Positions 24,877 through 34,907 of a stretch of 40,378 bases of DNA are shown one piece after another. The notes under the pieces are model-generated. The model had not been told where the DNA came from. It made no database searches and saw only the letters and a list, made by a program, of their open reading frames with translations. The stretch's first letter is position 1; each line of letters begins with the position of its first letter. Both the position numbers and the translations under genes were made by a program. The DNA is from JANRIC01 sp033765345 (lineage in GTDB: Bacteria > Bacteroidota > Bacteroidia > Cytophagales > Microscillaceae), in assembly GCA_033765345.1 (NCBI GenBank), contig JANRIC010000134.1:1-40378 (forward strand), given 5' to 3'.

Positions 24877-27666
24877 CTACAACACCACATTCACGATCTT
24901 ATTCGGCACTACGATGATTTTTTTAGGGGTTTTGCCATTGCTCCATTTTTTGAGTACGTCTGATTCCAGGACAGCTTTTTCTACATCTTTTGGGTTGGCA
25001 TTTACGGCAAATAAAATATTGCCTCGTTTTTTGCCATTGATCATAATGGGGTAATCTACCTCCTCTTCTTTGATGTATTCCTCGTTCCAATCTGGGAAAT
25101 GCTCGTGGTGGATGCTGTCGGTGTGTCCTATTTTAGCCCAAAGCTCTTCGGTGATATGCGGAGCATAAGGTGCCAGAATAATGAGTAATTTCTCAAGGAC
25201 GGCTTTTTTATGGCATTTAAGGCTTCCGAGTTCATTGACACAGACCATAAATTTACTCACAGGGGTATTAAAGGCATAACGGTCTAGGTCTTCCTCTACC
25301 ATTTTGATGGTCTTGTGGAGGATTTTGAGTTCGGCAGGCTTGGGGCTGTCTTCATTTACAAGATAATTGCCTTTGTCGTCATAGAAAAGTCGCCAAAGTT
25401 TTTTGAGGAATTTGGCTGTTCCGTCTATTCCCTGTGTATTCCAGGGTTTGGATTGCTCCAAGGGTCCTAGGAACATCAGATATAAGCGCATCGTATCGGC
25501 ACCATACTGAGCCACTACATCATTGGGATTGACGGCGTTGTGGTAGCGTTTGCCCATTTTTTCGTGGCGACGGATGCATAGAAACTTGCCCTCATCATCC
25601 AAAACAAACTCAGCTTCTTCAAATTCATCCGGTCTCCAAGCTTTCAGTTTTTCTAGATCAACGGTTTCGTTATCAGAGAGCGTATTGATACTGATATGAA
25701 TTTCAGAGACTTCGTAGTTATCTATCTTAGAGGCACTGATGTAGGTATGTCCATCTTTTGCCCGATAAATAATTGCCGATTCTCCCTGAATCATTCCCTG
25801 ATTGATGAGCTTTTTGAAAGGCTCTGGGTTGGAGATATAACCTCGGTCAAAGAGGAAGTGGTTCCAGAAGCGGGAGTACAACAAATGCCCTACGGCGTGT
25901 TCGGTACCTCCGATATACAAATCTACCTGATCCCAGTAATTGATTGCTTCACGATCTGCAAACACGTGTGGATTCTCAGGATCCATATACCGCAGCGAAT
26001 ACCAGGATGAGCCTGCCCAACCCGGCATGGTTGTAAGTTCGTAATCATATTCCTGTTGGTATTTCCAGTCAAGGGCTCTACCCAACGGAGGTTCTCCGGT
26101 TTCGGTGGGGCGATATTCGTCAATGGCGGGCAAAGTCAAAGGCAATTCTTCTGAAGGCACTAAATAGGGCAGTCCATCTTTGAAAAACACTGGAACTGGC
26201 TCTCCCCAATAACGCTGACGACTGAATACAGCATCTCTCAAACGATAATTGATTTTACCTTTGCCCAGCCCCAAGGCTTCTAGGCGGGTGTTTACGGCTT
26301 GAATGGCTTCACGGCAGGTCATTCCATTGAGAAAGCCGGAGTTGATCATTACATCGTCTTTGGTTGGATTGGCTTCGAGCACTTCTCCGTTTTCGTCCAG
26401 AAGCGTACTTGCTACTACGGGGAGAATCGGTAAGTTAAAATGTTGGGCAAAGCGGAAATCGCGTTCATCCCCTCCGGGAACAGCCATGACGACACCCGTA
26501 CCGTAGCCTGCCAGTACATAATCGGCAATCCAGAGTGGGATTTTTTCTTGACTGATTGGATTGATCACATAAGAACCCGTAAAAACCCCTGAAACCCTTT
26601 TCACTTCGCTTTGGCGCTCGAGTTCAGAGCGGTTTTTGGCTACTTCTACGTAGGCCTCTACGGCAGCTTTTTGATCCGGTGTAGTGAGTTGAGGGATGAG
26701 TTCGTGTTCAGGGGCAATCACTACAAAAGTAACCCCAAAGATTGTATCGGGGCGCGTGGTAAAGCAGGTCAGGGTAATGTCCTTGTCCACGACTTTAAAA
26801 CCGGCTTCTGCACCGTGGGATTTGCCGATCCAGTTCCGTTGCATTTCTTTGAGGGCTTCCGACCAGTCTACGTTCTCGAGTCCGGCGAGTAGTTTTTCGG
26901 CATAAGCAGTAATACGCATCATCCATTGGCGCATTTTTTTACGCTCCACGGGATGGCCACCGCGCTCTGAAAGTCCATCTTTGATTTCGTCGTTGGCCAG
27001 CACTGTTCCTAGGGCAGGGCACCAGTTTACCGTAGAATCAGCCACATAAGTAAGTCGATATTTTAAAAGGATTTCCCATTTTTCTTTTTCGGAAAAAGCG
27101 TTCCAATCTGAGGCTGAAAACAGCGGCGTGTCTTCATCACAAACTGCCTGAACGGTCTGATTGCCTGATTTTTCAAATTCAGCCATCAAGGTCTGAATGT
27201 CTTCAGCTTTATCAGATTTGAGGTTGTACCAAGACTGGAAGATTTGTTGGAAAATCCATTGTGTCCAAATATAAAATTTAGGGTCGGAGGTTTGTACCTC
27301 ACGCGCCCAGTCGTGATCAAAACCGATGCGCGATAATTGGTCTTTGAAGGTTCGGATATTTTCATCGGTAGTGAGGGCGGGGTGCTGCCCTGTCTCAATG
27401 GCATATTGCTCGGCGGGCAAGCCAAAAGAGTCGAAACCCATAGGATGAAGCACGTTGAATCCCTTGAGGCGTTTGTAGCGGGCAAAAATATCAGTAGCCA
27501 CATAACCCAGCGGGTGTCCGATATGTAATCCGGCTCCTGAGGGATAGGGAAACATATCCAATACATAATATTTGGGTTTCGTGTAGTTATTTTCTACTTT
27601 GTAGACTGCATGTTGCTGCCAGTAGCTTTGCCACTTGGGTTCAATTTCGCGGGGGTTATATTCCAT
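24877..27666 (-). CDS. leuS: Leucyl-tRNA synthetase
   Basis: The 929-residue class I aminoacyl-tRNA synthetase charges tRNA-Leu with leucine. The HIGH motif is at 48-51 in GAGLHIGHPLGY. The CP1 editing domain spans about 225-420 with TTRPDTIFGVTFVVIAPEH and YGTGVVMAVPGGDERDFRFA. WAGSSWYSLRYMDPEN and DLYIGGTEHAVGHLLYSRFW follow, then a Bacteroidota-type leucine-specific insertion (about 630-700). The KMSKS position reads KMGKR (703-707). The anticodon-binding and C-terminal domains are complete. It is longer than the about 860-residue E. coli enzyme because of the insertion. A weak CCCC/GGGG hairpin at 24769-24779, with TTTT on the minus strand, may terminate it. A TAAATTTG -7 box sits at 27704-27711. 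Confidence 0.97.
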   Translation of the reverse strand: MEYNPREIEPKWQSYWQQHAVYKVENNYTKPKYYVLDMFPYPSGAGLHIGHPLGYVATDIFARYKRLKGFNVLHPMGFDSFGLPAEQYAIETGQHPALTTDENIRTFKDQLSRIGFDHDWAREVQTSDPKFYIWTQWIFQQIFQSWYNLKSDKAEDIQTLMAEFEKSGNQTVQAVCDEDTPLFSASDWNAFSEKEKWEILLKYRLTYVADSTVNWCPALGTVLANDEIKDGLSERGGHPVERKKMRQWMMRITAYAEKLLAGLENVDWSEALKEMQRNWIGKSHGAEAGFKVVDKDITLTCFTTRPDTIFGVTFVVIAPEHELIPQLTTPDQKAAVEAYVEVAKNRSELERQSEVKRVSGVFTGSYVINPISQEKIPLWIADYVLAGYGTGVVMAVPGGDERDFRFAQHFNLPILPVVASTLLDENGEVLEANPTKDDVMINSGFLNGMTCREAIQAVNTRLEALGLGKGKINYRLRDAVFSRQRYWGEPVPVFFKDGLPYLVPSEELPLTLPAIDEYRPTETGEPPLGRALDWKYQQEYDYELTTMPGWAGSSWYSLRYMDPENPHVFADREAINYWDQVDLYIGGTEHAVGHLLYSRFWNHFLFDRGYISNPEPFKKLINQGMIQGESAIIYRAKDGHTYISASKIDNYEVSEIHISINTLSDNETVDLEKLKAWRPDEFEEAEFVLDDEGKFLCIRRHEKMGKRYHNAVNPNDVVAQYGADTMRLYLMFLGPLEQSKPWNTQGIDGTAKFLKKLWRLFYDDKGNYLVNEDSPKPAELKILHKTIKMVEEDLDRYAFNTPVSKFMVCVNELGSLKCHKKAVLEKLLIILAPYAPHITEELWAKIGHTDSIHHEHFPDWNEEYIKEEEVDYPIMINGKKRGNILFAVNANPKDVEKAVLESDVLKKWSNGKTPKKIIVVPNKIVNVVL

Positions 27667-27814
27667 TTCGTGAGAAAATTTAATGCTTTAATCATTCACC
27701 CTGCAAATTTAATAATTCTTCAACTTTAATCTTAAATTTTTAATTCTACTTTCTTAGAACTAACTTTATAGGCTAATTTGGCTACAATATATTCATTCTT
27801 AATTTACAATTCTG

Positions 27815-28696
27815 ATGCGTACTGGTTTTCAGGTAGGATTTTCTATTTTGTTATTAGTGCTTGTGGTAGTTTATTTTTATTATCCCAGTACCTTTAAGGA
27901 GGCCACGGGTTCCTTGAAAAAAATAGCTCCCAAGCTTCCTCGGGTCGGTCCTTATGGAAAAGACGGATTATTGAGCTGGGATGCCTTAGAGCAAGAAAAA
28001 AGCTACTATTCCTTAGATGCGGCGATGGCCATACCCGAAGATGTGTACATTTTGATACTGAATCATCAAAATCTCAAAAGGATACCACAGGATATTTTTT
28101 TACTTAAAAAAGTACAAATCCTTGAATTGCAAGACAATAAAATTCAGGAAATGCCTCCAGAAATAGAGCGACTAAATAATCTGGAGTACCTTTATCTGGA
28201 AAAAAACCGATTAAGAACCTTTCCTGAGGAAATAGGACAACTGAGAAACTTGAAACTTCTGGATGTCAGAGCCAATTACTTAAAAACCCTCCCTCGAAGT
28301 ATCCAAAGCCTGGATCAATTACGGGAATTTAACCTAAGTTATAATCAACTTACGATGCTCCCGGATGAAATTGGGCGACTCAATAAACTAAAAATTCTCC
28401 GGGTAGCTTCCAACAAGCTCGTCTACTTACCCCAGGAAATTACTCAACTCGACAGTCTTAAATTATTGGATTTGAGTGGAAATACAACGATGGAAATTAG
28501 GAGGGTACTCAATACCGTCAGTAGCATACCTAGTCTTGAGATATTAGAATTTAATGATCTCAATATCAGCACGATACCTGAAGGAATGGCAGCACTTCGA
28601 AGATTAAAAAGCCTTAGTTTGCGTGGAAATTCACTCAGTGCCAAAGCCAAAGGAGAGTTACAACTCTTATTGCCAAATACCCTGATTGAGTTTTAG
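27815..28696 (+). CDS. Leucine-rich-repeat protein with N-terminal membrane anchor
   Basis: The 293-residue protein has one hydrophobic segment at residues about 5-24 (a signal anchor rather than a cleaved signal, since no clear cleavage site follows). A linker and about eight leucine-rich repeats of about 23 residues follow, of the LxxLxLxxNxLxxLPxxI type. The entry motif SLDAAMAIPEDVYILILNHQ precedes the repeats. It is probably an inner-membrane-tethered periplasmic binding protein for a protein partner. Its neighbour 28788-30350 shares the entry motif and repeat type, so the two are probably tandem paralogues. The 91-bp gap carries a good promoter for the second gene. Confidence 0.85.
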   Translation: MRTGFQVGFSILLLVLVVVYFYYPSTFKEATGSLKKIAPKLPRVGPYGKDGLLSWDALEQEKSYYSLDAAMAIPEDVYILILNHQNLKRIPQDIFLLKKVQILELQDNKIQEMPPEIERLNNLEYLYLEKNRLRTFPEEIGQLRNLKLLDVRANYLKTLPRSIQSLDQLREFNLSYNQLTMLPDEIGRLNKLKILRVASNKLVYLPQEITQLDSLKLLDLSGNTTMEIRRVLNTVSSIPSLEILEFNDLNISTIPEGMAALRRLKSLSLRGNSLSAKAKGELQLLLPNTLIEF

Positions 28697-28730
28697 CACA
28701 AAATAAACCGATGATTCTTAAACTAATTTC

Positions 28731-28760
28731 TTGATTTACAGACAAAAAAGACTAATTTTG
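28731..28760 (+). promoter_or_regulatory. Promoter of the second leucine-rich-repeat gene
   Basis: TTG (28731-28733), a 19-nt spacer and TAATTTTG (28753-28760) match the Bacteroidota -33/-7 consensus exactly. The box ends 27 nt before the ATG at 28788. Confidence 0.7.
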
Positions 28761-28787
28761 GGATTTAAGTTTAATTAGACATTCCCC

Positions 28788-30350
28788 ATGAAGAATATTG
28801 TACTTAGTTTGTTATGGCTGGTTTTGGGAGGTTTGGTTTTTAATGCTTGTAACTCCAATTCCAAGAAAGTAGACCCCAAAGCGATCTATACGCAAGCCGA
28901 AAAAGATTCCAGCTCAAATGAATCTCAACCTTCGCTCAATGCAACACAGACCGGACTTGAATCGTCTCAGTCACCAGATCAATGGCTTACGCCCTCTGAT
29001 GAAACTGAAAAACTGCTTTATTTGATTGATGAAAGAGGTGCAAGACCCATCTTTACTTCTCTAGACGAGGCTCTGGCAAATCCTGAAAATGTATTTCGCT
29101 TACAGTTACACGCACAGCATCTCAATCAGCTTCCAAAGTCTATCACCGATTTGTACAATCTTGAGGAGCTGTACCTTACCGGCAACAATTTGACTGCTTT
29201 GCCTGATTCTTTTGGCATCAAACTAAAAGGGTTAAAAGTATTAGACCTCAGTGATAATAAATTTCAAAGATTACCTGACCATGTGGGTGAGTTGAGCAAT
29301 CTGGTTTATTTGAATGTCTCTTCCAATCAATTAAATGTCTTGCCTACCACGCTGAAAGGTTTGAAATCTTTACAAATCCTGAATATTGAAAATAATGCCT
29401 TTAGGGCTTTTCCTGAGACAATTTCAGAACTTACTACGCTGAAGTATTTATTTGTTCAAGGAATTCCATTAAACAAAATTCCTCCACAAATTGCCCAGTT
29501 GAGCCAACTCACCCGTATTTCTTTGATCAATTGCCAATTGAAGGAAATCTCGGACGAACTTCTTGCGCTCAAAGACCTGGAAAGGATGATACTCTCCAGA
29601 AATCAGATTAGTACGATTCCAGCAGGTCTTGGTGATTTAAAGCAGCTCAACTTTCTCAATCTCTCTGATAATCGAATCAGCGGTGGGCTGGAGCCTATTC
29701 TTAGGCTAGAAAATTTACTTACGCTAGATTTGAGTTCCAATCCGCTGGAAAATATTCCTTCCGACATTTTCCAAAAGTTAAACCTCAAAGCACTGAATCT
29801 TTCTTTTACCAAGATATCGAGTTTGTCTACCGGGATCAGCAAGTCTGCCAATCTTATTTGGCTTGCTCTATCAGGCACTCTCCTTCAGGAATTACCGGCT
29901 ACCATCACCGAATGTAGAAGACTTCAGGTGGTTCAACTGGGGTATAACCCACAGCTTAATCTAAGCCGAACAATCCGTACCCTAAGCTCCTTACCCAAAT
30001 TGTACGCTCTTGAGCTTCGTGAAATGAGTACCCCACAAGCCCCTTTACAGTTGCCGGATGATCTGGATAAACAACTCAAATCATTGATTAAATTAGATTT
30101 ACGGGGTAATCGTTTTGCAGATATCAACGCAACATTGGACAAGATATCCAAAATATCCAAATTAGAAGCGCTCAACTTATCCGATTGTGGAATTCGCAAA
30201 AATGAAGAAGGATTTGTCAAATTATCTAACCTACACCTACTAGGGATCGATGAAAAAAGTATGCTCCCTGGAGAAGCTGCAAAACTGACGCAGGCGATCC
30301 CCCAGGTCAAAATGGTAGATGGAAGTGAATATTTTGATTATCGTTTCTAA
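28788..30350 (+). CDS. Leucine-rich-repeat lipoprotein
   Basis: The 520-residue protein has a lipoprotein signal peptide, with likely lipidated Cys21 in LVFNAC. The lipobox is loose, having Phe at -3. A serine/glutamine-rich linker (22-75) and the entry motif SLDEALANPENVFRLQLHAQ precede about 14 leucine-rich repeats of LxxLPxxI type (about 115-505). It is probably anchored in the inner or outer membrane facing the periplasm or outside, binding a protein partner through the curved repeat face. The same entry motif and repeats in the preceding gene mark the two as paralogues. Its stop lies 12 bp from the stop of the convergent lipoprotein gene. Confidence 0.88.
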   Translation: MKNIVLSLLWLVLGGLVFNACNSNSKKVDPKAIYTQAEKDSSSNESQPSLNATQTGLESSQSPDQWLTPSDETEKLLYLIDERGARPIFTSLDEALANPENVFRLQLHAQHLNQLPKSITDLYNLEELYLTGNNLTALPDSFGIKLKGLKVLDLSDNKFQRLPDHVGELSNLVYLNVSSNQLNVLPTTLKGLKSLQILNIENNAFRAFPETISELTTLKYLFVQGIPLNKIPPQIAQLSQLTRISLINCQLKEISDELLALKDLERMILSRNQISTIPAGLGDLKQLNFLNLSDNRISGGLEPILRLENLLTLDLSSNPLENIPSDIFQKLNLKALNLSFTKISSLSTGISKSANLIWLALSGTLLQELPATITECRRLQVVQLGYNPQLNLSRTIRTLSSLPKLYALELREMSTPQAPLQLPDDLDKQLKSLIKLDLRGNRFADINATLDKISKISKLEALNLSDCGIRKNEEGFVKLSNLHLLGIDEKSMLPGEAAKLTQAIPQVKMVDGSEYFDYRF

Positions 30351-30362
30351 AAATAAGACTTT

Positions 30363-31184
30363 TTATTGCCCTTCGTAGAGTGCCTGTTGGTCTATCCAAT
30401 AGGCTTCTTTGTTATAATATATTTTTTGTTGGATATTCGCCCCAACCGATCCGTAATCCAAACTACCCGTAAACTTATAAAATTCTCCTTTTTCAATCCA
30501 GGTATTAGCCGGAATATTAATCTTTGCCTTTCCTTGCGAATTTGTGGCTGTCAGTCCATTTTTAAGATTGATTTTTTCACGGACAATTTCTAATTCTTGA
30601 TAAGACACTATTTTATATTTTTCATTAAAAATAAGCTCGACAATCACCGGTGCCGAAAAGGTTTCTATTTCAAATATTTCCATTTCAAGCCCTTCACTCG
30701 TAACCGTGTCTCTGGGATTGGACTCAACTGACCAATTGATATTGACCTTGACTTTGGCTGTGCAGTGATTGCCACGAATATCGAGAAGCATTTCATCCAT
30801 CAAAGGATAAAACCCAACTCCGGTCTTCCGATCAAAATACTTACGGGCTTCTTCCGAAACTCTTTTGGCCGGGATGTTTTTTAGATGAATAAATCTAGTG
30901 ATCGTAGGAGCATAATAATCTTTCAGAGCCAGAAACTCTCTCGTCTGATATTTTGCAAAATACCCCTCGATGATCAGCTTTAGCCTTTCTGCTTTAAAAT
31001 CAAAATCCTCAACCAGTGTATCTGCCTTATCCAAGCCTTTGGCCATAGAATCTGCTAGGTTGCTATTTTCAGATTGACGATCGTTTTGTGAAGTTTTCTC
31101 ACAGGCCAGACACACGCTCAAAAAAAGAACTCCCAGGGATGGAAAGTATTTTTTGATAAACTTTATAAGGGGCAAAGCAACCAT
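30363..31184 (-). CDS. Putative lipoprotein, NTF2-like region, function unknown
   Basis: The 273-residue protein has a basic then hydrophobic N-terminus and Cys28 in SVCLAC as the likely lipidated residue. Residues about 60-160 (KLIIEGYFAKYQTREFLALK, then MDEMLLDIRGNHCTAKVKVNINW) show the helix-helix-strand pattern of the NTF2/SnoaL fold, an inference from pattern. The C-terminal 90 residues are beta rich and end near PANTWIEKGEFYKFTGSLDYG. Its role is unknown. It is divergent from the DUF5686 gene with 89 bp between starts, so the two may share a regulatory region. A minus-strand TAAATTTG -7 box lies at 31222-31229. Confidence 0.75.
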   Translation of the reverse strand: MVALPLIKFIKKYFPSLGVLFLSVCLACEKTSQNDRQSENSNLADSMAKGLDKADTLVEDFDFKAERLKLIIEGYFAKYQTREFLALKDYYAPTITRFIHLKNIPAKRVSEEARKYFDRKTGVGFYPLMDEMLLDIRGNHCTAKVKVNINWSVESNPRDTVTSEGLEMEIFEIETFSAPVIVELIFNEKYKIVSYQELEIVREKINLKNGLTATNSQGKAKINIPANTWIEKGEFYKFTGSLDYGSVGANIQQKIYYNKEAYWIDQQALYEGQ

Positions 31185-31273
31185 TTTGTATAAATATGTA
31201 TTTATAGAATAAATTGTGTCTCAAATTTACAGTATTGTTGCGGCTTATAAAAACAATTATAATTAGGAATTTT

Positions 31274-33730
31274 ATGGAGCTTCTTAAACTTATGAAAAAA
31301 ACCCTGAAAACCGCTTTTTTAGCCATTTTATTTGTTTTAACTAGTTTATTCACTCAGGCTGCCATCATCAAAGGTCGTATCACAGATACCCATGGAAACG
31401 CGCTGGCTTTTGCCAACCTCATCGTCAAAAACACCACCATTGGCACTACCAGCAACGAAGACGGGTATTATTCCCTAGATTTGGCACCTGGAAAATATGA
31501 ACTAATTTTTCAGTACATAGGCTTTAGAAAAAAAAGCGTAGAGGTAGACCTAAGTTATGAAGACATCCTGATAGATGTGGTATTAGAATCCGAATCTTTT
31601 TTATTGAAAGAAATTGTCATTGAAGGCAGTGACTACGACCCAGCCTACGCCATCATACGCAAGGCACAAGAAAAACGCCGCTACTACCTTCGTGAGGAAA
31701 TCAAATCTTACCGATGCAAAGCCTATATCAAAGGTTTGCAAAAACTTACTAAAAAACCCAGAAGTCTTGTAGGCGTAAAAATCGACCTGGATACGGGGAT
31801 TGTTTATTTTTCGGAATCCATCTCTGAACTCAGCTTTGAAAACCCAGACAAATACAAAGAAAAAATGATCTCCTCCAAGGTCAGTGGAAATAATCAGGCT
31901 TTTAGCTTTAATCAGGCGACAGATACCTGGGTGAATCTCTATGAAAATGTCAACGGAGAAGAACTTAACGGACGCGGACTGGTTTCGCCCATTGCCGCCA
32001 ATGCCCTAGCATACTATCGGTATCGCCTAGAAGGTGCTTATCAAGAGGGGAACTCTATTATTAATAAAATCAGAATCATTCCAAGACGTAAAAACGCACC
32101 GGCTTATTCAGGCTTTATTTATATCATCGAGGATAGCTGGCGAATCCATAGTGCGGATTTATACCTCACCAAGGGTACGCTAGAGTTTGTAGATTCGGCA
32201 GCCATTCAACAAGTATACGCCCCCGTACCTGAAAAAGGGCTTTGGTTGCCAGTTTCACAAAAGGTTAGCTTTGATTTTAAGGCTTTTGGCTTTGAAGGCA
32301 ACGGATATTTTATTTTTGTTTATTCCAACTACGAAGTAGAGCCTATGCTTCAACCCAAATACTTTGACAATGAGGTCATCGCCGTAGAGCCCGAAGCCAA
32401 TAAGAGAGATACAAGCTATTGGAATAAGATCCGCCCCGTGCCGCTAACCTTTGAAGAAATGAAAGACTACCGAGAAAAAGACAGCATTCGGATTATCAAG
32501 GAAAGTCCTGTATATCGAGACTCCGTGGATGCAGTCAGGAATAAAATCTCAATTGGTGAAATCCTTTGGGCGGGTTATACCTATGAAAAATCGCACAAAA
32601 AAGTCAGACTGTCTTTTCAGCCTATTTTGAGTACTTTTCAATACAATACCGTAGAAGGTTTTGTGACCGATTTTAATATCAACTATCAGAAATCTTATGA
32701 AGATAGGCGTTCTTTCTCGATTGCTCCAGTGCTGCGTTATGGTTTCTCGAATCGTGCATTCCAGGGCAAAATCACAGCCGGTTATACCTTTAATGCCTAC
32801 AAAAGAGCCCGATTTGAGGTAGAAGGAGGGCATTATGTAGACCAATTCAGCCGTACAAACTCCATCAGTCCTTTTGTGAATACTTTTTATACTTTATTGA
32901 GGGAAGAGAATTTCCTGAAAATCTACCAAAAAAGTTATGGAAAGTTTTTTTACGGTCAAGAGTTGATCAATGGATTGCGGTTTTTTGGCACCATGGAATA
33001 CGCACACCGACAAGCCCTTGCCAATACCTCTGATTATACATTTAAAGATTTTAAAGAACGGGAATTTACCCCCAATTTCCCTATCAATCAGGAGTTGGCT
33101 TTTACCGACTTTGCCCCCAATCAGTCTTTGACCTTGGGTTTTGTGTTTTTGATCAACTTCAAGCAAAAATATGCCAGCTATCCCAATCTTAAATTTGTGG
33201 TCGAGTCCAAATATCCTACCCTGCGTATCAACTATCGCAGAGGATTGCGTATTTTTGGAAGTGATGTAGATTATGATTTTTTGACCCTGGGCATCAATCA
33301 TAGTTTTACACTAGGTCTGGTTGGAGAAAGTAACTATGAGATAGAAGCCGGGGCATTCCTGAGTAAAAAAAGCCTTACATTTGTGGATTTCAGGCATTTT
33401 AATGGAAATCAGACCATTTTCCTCAACACTGATTTCTCGAGCTTTCAACTGCTGGATTATTACCAATATAGTACACAGGATAGATACATCAGGGCGCATT
33501 TCACCCATCATTTTAATGGACTCCTGATCAATGCCATTCCCCTGATCAAAAAATTAAAATGGCAAGGTGTATTGGGAGTTAATTATCTACACACCGAACA
33601 GGCAGGCAATTACTTGGAATTGAATGTGGGAATCGAGCACATTTTTAAAATACTTCGCATAGATTTTGTAAATGCATTTCAAACGGGGCAAAGCTACCGG
33701 AATGGGTTTAGAATAGGTTTGGGGTTCTGA
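31274..33730 (+). CDS. DUF5686 outer-membrane protein with carboxypeptidase-regulatory-like domain
   Basis: The start at 31274 follows an AGGA and gives an 818-residue product; ATG 31292 (MKKTLKTAFLAIL) is equally possible and ATG 31214 looks too early. A signal peptide ends near TQAA. Residues about 30-110 form a carboxypeptidase-regulatory-like beta-sandwich (IKGRITDTHGNALAFANLIV, GTTSNEDGYYSLDL, GKYELIFQYIGFRK). The rest matches DUF5686, with the early YAIIRKAQEKRRYYLREEIK segment and a large C-terminal beta barrel ending in aromatic-rich strands (FRIGLGF). Related proteins sit in the outer membrane and may take part in biogenesis or transport, but their function is not established. Terminal Phe supports barrel insertion. 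It is transcribed alone. Confidence 0.88.
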   Translation: MELLKLMKKTLKTAFLAILFVLTSLFTQAAIIKGRITDTHGNALAFANLIVKNTTIGTTSNEDGYYSLDLAPGKYELIFQYIGFRKKSVEVDLSYEDILIDVVLESESFLLKEIVIEGSDYDPAYAIIRKAQEKRRYYLREEIKSYRCKAYIKGLQKLTKKPRSLVGVKIDLDTGIVYFSESISELSFENPDKYKEKMISSKVSGNNQAFSFNQATDTWVNLYENVNGEELNGRGLVSPIAANALAYYRYRLEGAYQEGNSIINKIRIIPRRKNAPAYSGFIYIIEDSWRIHSADLYLTKGTLEFVDSAAIQQVYAPVPEKGLWLPVSQKVSFDFKAFGFEGNGYFIFVYSNYEVEPMLQPKYFDNEVIAVEPEANKRDTSYWNKIRPVPLTFEEMKDYREKDSIRIIKESPVYRDSVDAVRNKISIGEILWAGYTYEKSHKKVRLSFQPILSTFQYNTVEGFVTDFNINYQKSYEDRRSFSIAPVLRYGFSNRAFQGKITAGYTFNAYKRARFEVEGGHYVDQFSRTNSISPFVNTFYTLLREENFLKIYQKSYGKFFYGQELINGLRFFGTMEYAHRQALANTSDYTFKDFKEREFTPNFPINQELAFTDFAPNQSLTLGFVFLINFKQKYASYPNLKFVVESKYPTLRINYRRGLRIFGSDVDYDFLTLGINHSFTLGLVGESNYEIEAGAFLSKKSLTFVDFRHFNGNQTIFLNTDFSSFQLLDYYQYSTQDRYIRAHFTHHFNGLLINAIPLIKKLKWQGVLGVNYLHTEQAGNYLELNVGIEHIFKILRIDFVNAFQTGQSYRNGFRIGLGF

Positions 33731-34126
33731 AAAGGGTATTGGGTATCGGGGATGATAAAAAGCAAATCTCTCAGCTTAATCAAAAAAAGACGATATTTCT
33801 TATTCCAACTTACTTGTGTCTGAATGATAGCGTTTTACGTTTGAGAATTATAAATTTTTTCCGGGTTAAAATTTGAATTTCAGTTTGGGAATTTATAACT
33901 TCGCTGTCACAAGTATAAGCTTATTTCAAAGCTTCAAAATACCTGTTTTTCAAATCCCATTACAAAGATTCTTTTTTCTAAAAATGTATCTTTTTGGTTG
34001 TGAAGCCCACCGGAGAATTTACTACGTAAGTTCTTCTTAGCTTTTTTTTGAAATTTTTCAGGTACATCGTTCTGTTTTTTTATTGGGTGTTATTCAGGTT
34101 TTAGATTGTCTATACGGGTTCAAATA
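33731..34126. other. 396-bp intergenic region
   Basis: AT-rich sequence lies between the DUF5686 gene and the exported unknown. No terminator with a T run, perfect promoter or ORF was recognised. The region is pyrimidine-rich in its second half. Confidence 0.5.
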
Positions 34127-34774
34127 ATGAAAAAATCACATTTTCTTCCGATTATTCCAGGAATGTTTTTGGTATTGGCTTTGATCATTCCCCCAAATAA
34201 ACAAAATTTAGCTTTTTCTCTTGAAACCAAAGTAGTACAAAGCATTGCTGCCAAACTTCCTTTGGATGATTTTCAGGAAGACAAATTTTCTATGAAACCT
34301 GCTTGGTATCGTTTTTTTAATGTACATACTGCTGATAAGCTCCCAAAACTTGGGGCAGGGCTAGAATTTAAATTTCAGGAAGAACAAAATCTCAAAGGTT
34401 TTATCAATTGCAAACTGATCAATACTTCAGAAGCAGATATTTCTATCCGTATTCAAAATGGAAGCCTGATCATGATTCAGGAAGCCAAAAATGAAAAAGG
34501 CCAATGGCAACCCATTGAATATTGGGACTACGATTGGGGCGATGGAAGTGTTTTTGATCAACTCGTCTTAGGACCCCAAAAAGCCATACTCATCAGTGCA
34601 CCCCAATACAAGGGAGACTTCGAGACCCAAATCCGATTTAAGCTCAAAATCGGCGATTCGATAGGCACAGAAGATATTTATTATTCTCCTGCATTTGCTG
34701 GTAGTATTTCTTTGAGTCAGTTCAAAATCAACCCTCAATTCAAAGACAATACGATCAGTTATTTGGAAAAATAA
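34127..34774 (+). CDS. Exported protein of unknown function
   Basis: The start at 34127 (MKKSHFLPIIPGMFLVLALI) gives a 215-residue product with a signal peptide; an ATG at 34106 would add seven residues ahead of it. The mature part is beta rich and without recognised motifs, with segments such as FKFQEEQNLKGFINCKLINTSEADISIRIQNGSLIMIQEA and ILISAPQYKGDFETQIRFKLKIGDSIG suggesting an Ig-like or beta-sandwich fold. No lipobox is present. I do not recognise the family. It is followed by a strong terminator and so is probably monocistronic. Codon use resembles its neighbours, so it is likely a real gene. Confidence 0.75.
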   Translation: MKKSHFLPIIPGMFLVLALIIPPNKQNLAFSLETKVVQSIAAKLPLDDFQEDKFSMKPAWYRFFNVHTADKLPKLGAGLEFKFQEEQNLKGFINCKLINTSEADISIRIQNGSLIMIQEAKNEKGQWQPIEYWDYDWGDGSVFDQLVLGPQKAILISAPQYKGDFETQIRFKLKIGDSIGTEDIYYSPAFAGSISLSQFKINPQFKDNTISYLEK

Positions 34775-34803
34775 AGCTAAAAATACAAATATCTCAAATA
34801 CTC

Positions 34804-34835
34804 AAAAGCTGTTCTTACACCAGAACAGCTTTTTT
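34804..34835 (+). terminator. Rho-independent terminator after the exported unknown
   Basis: AAAAGCTGTTCT (34804-34815) pairs with AGAACAGCTTTT (34822-34833) over 12 bp with a 6-nt loop, and the T run continues to 34835. It is 30 nt after the stop at 34774. It could also work weakly in reverse. Confidence 0.88.
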
Positions 34836-34907
34836 GATTTTCCAGTATTTTGGGAAATTTAGATTTTTGTTTATCTTGACCACTTTCTTGAAATAAATAA
34901 GCACATA

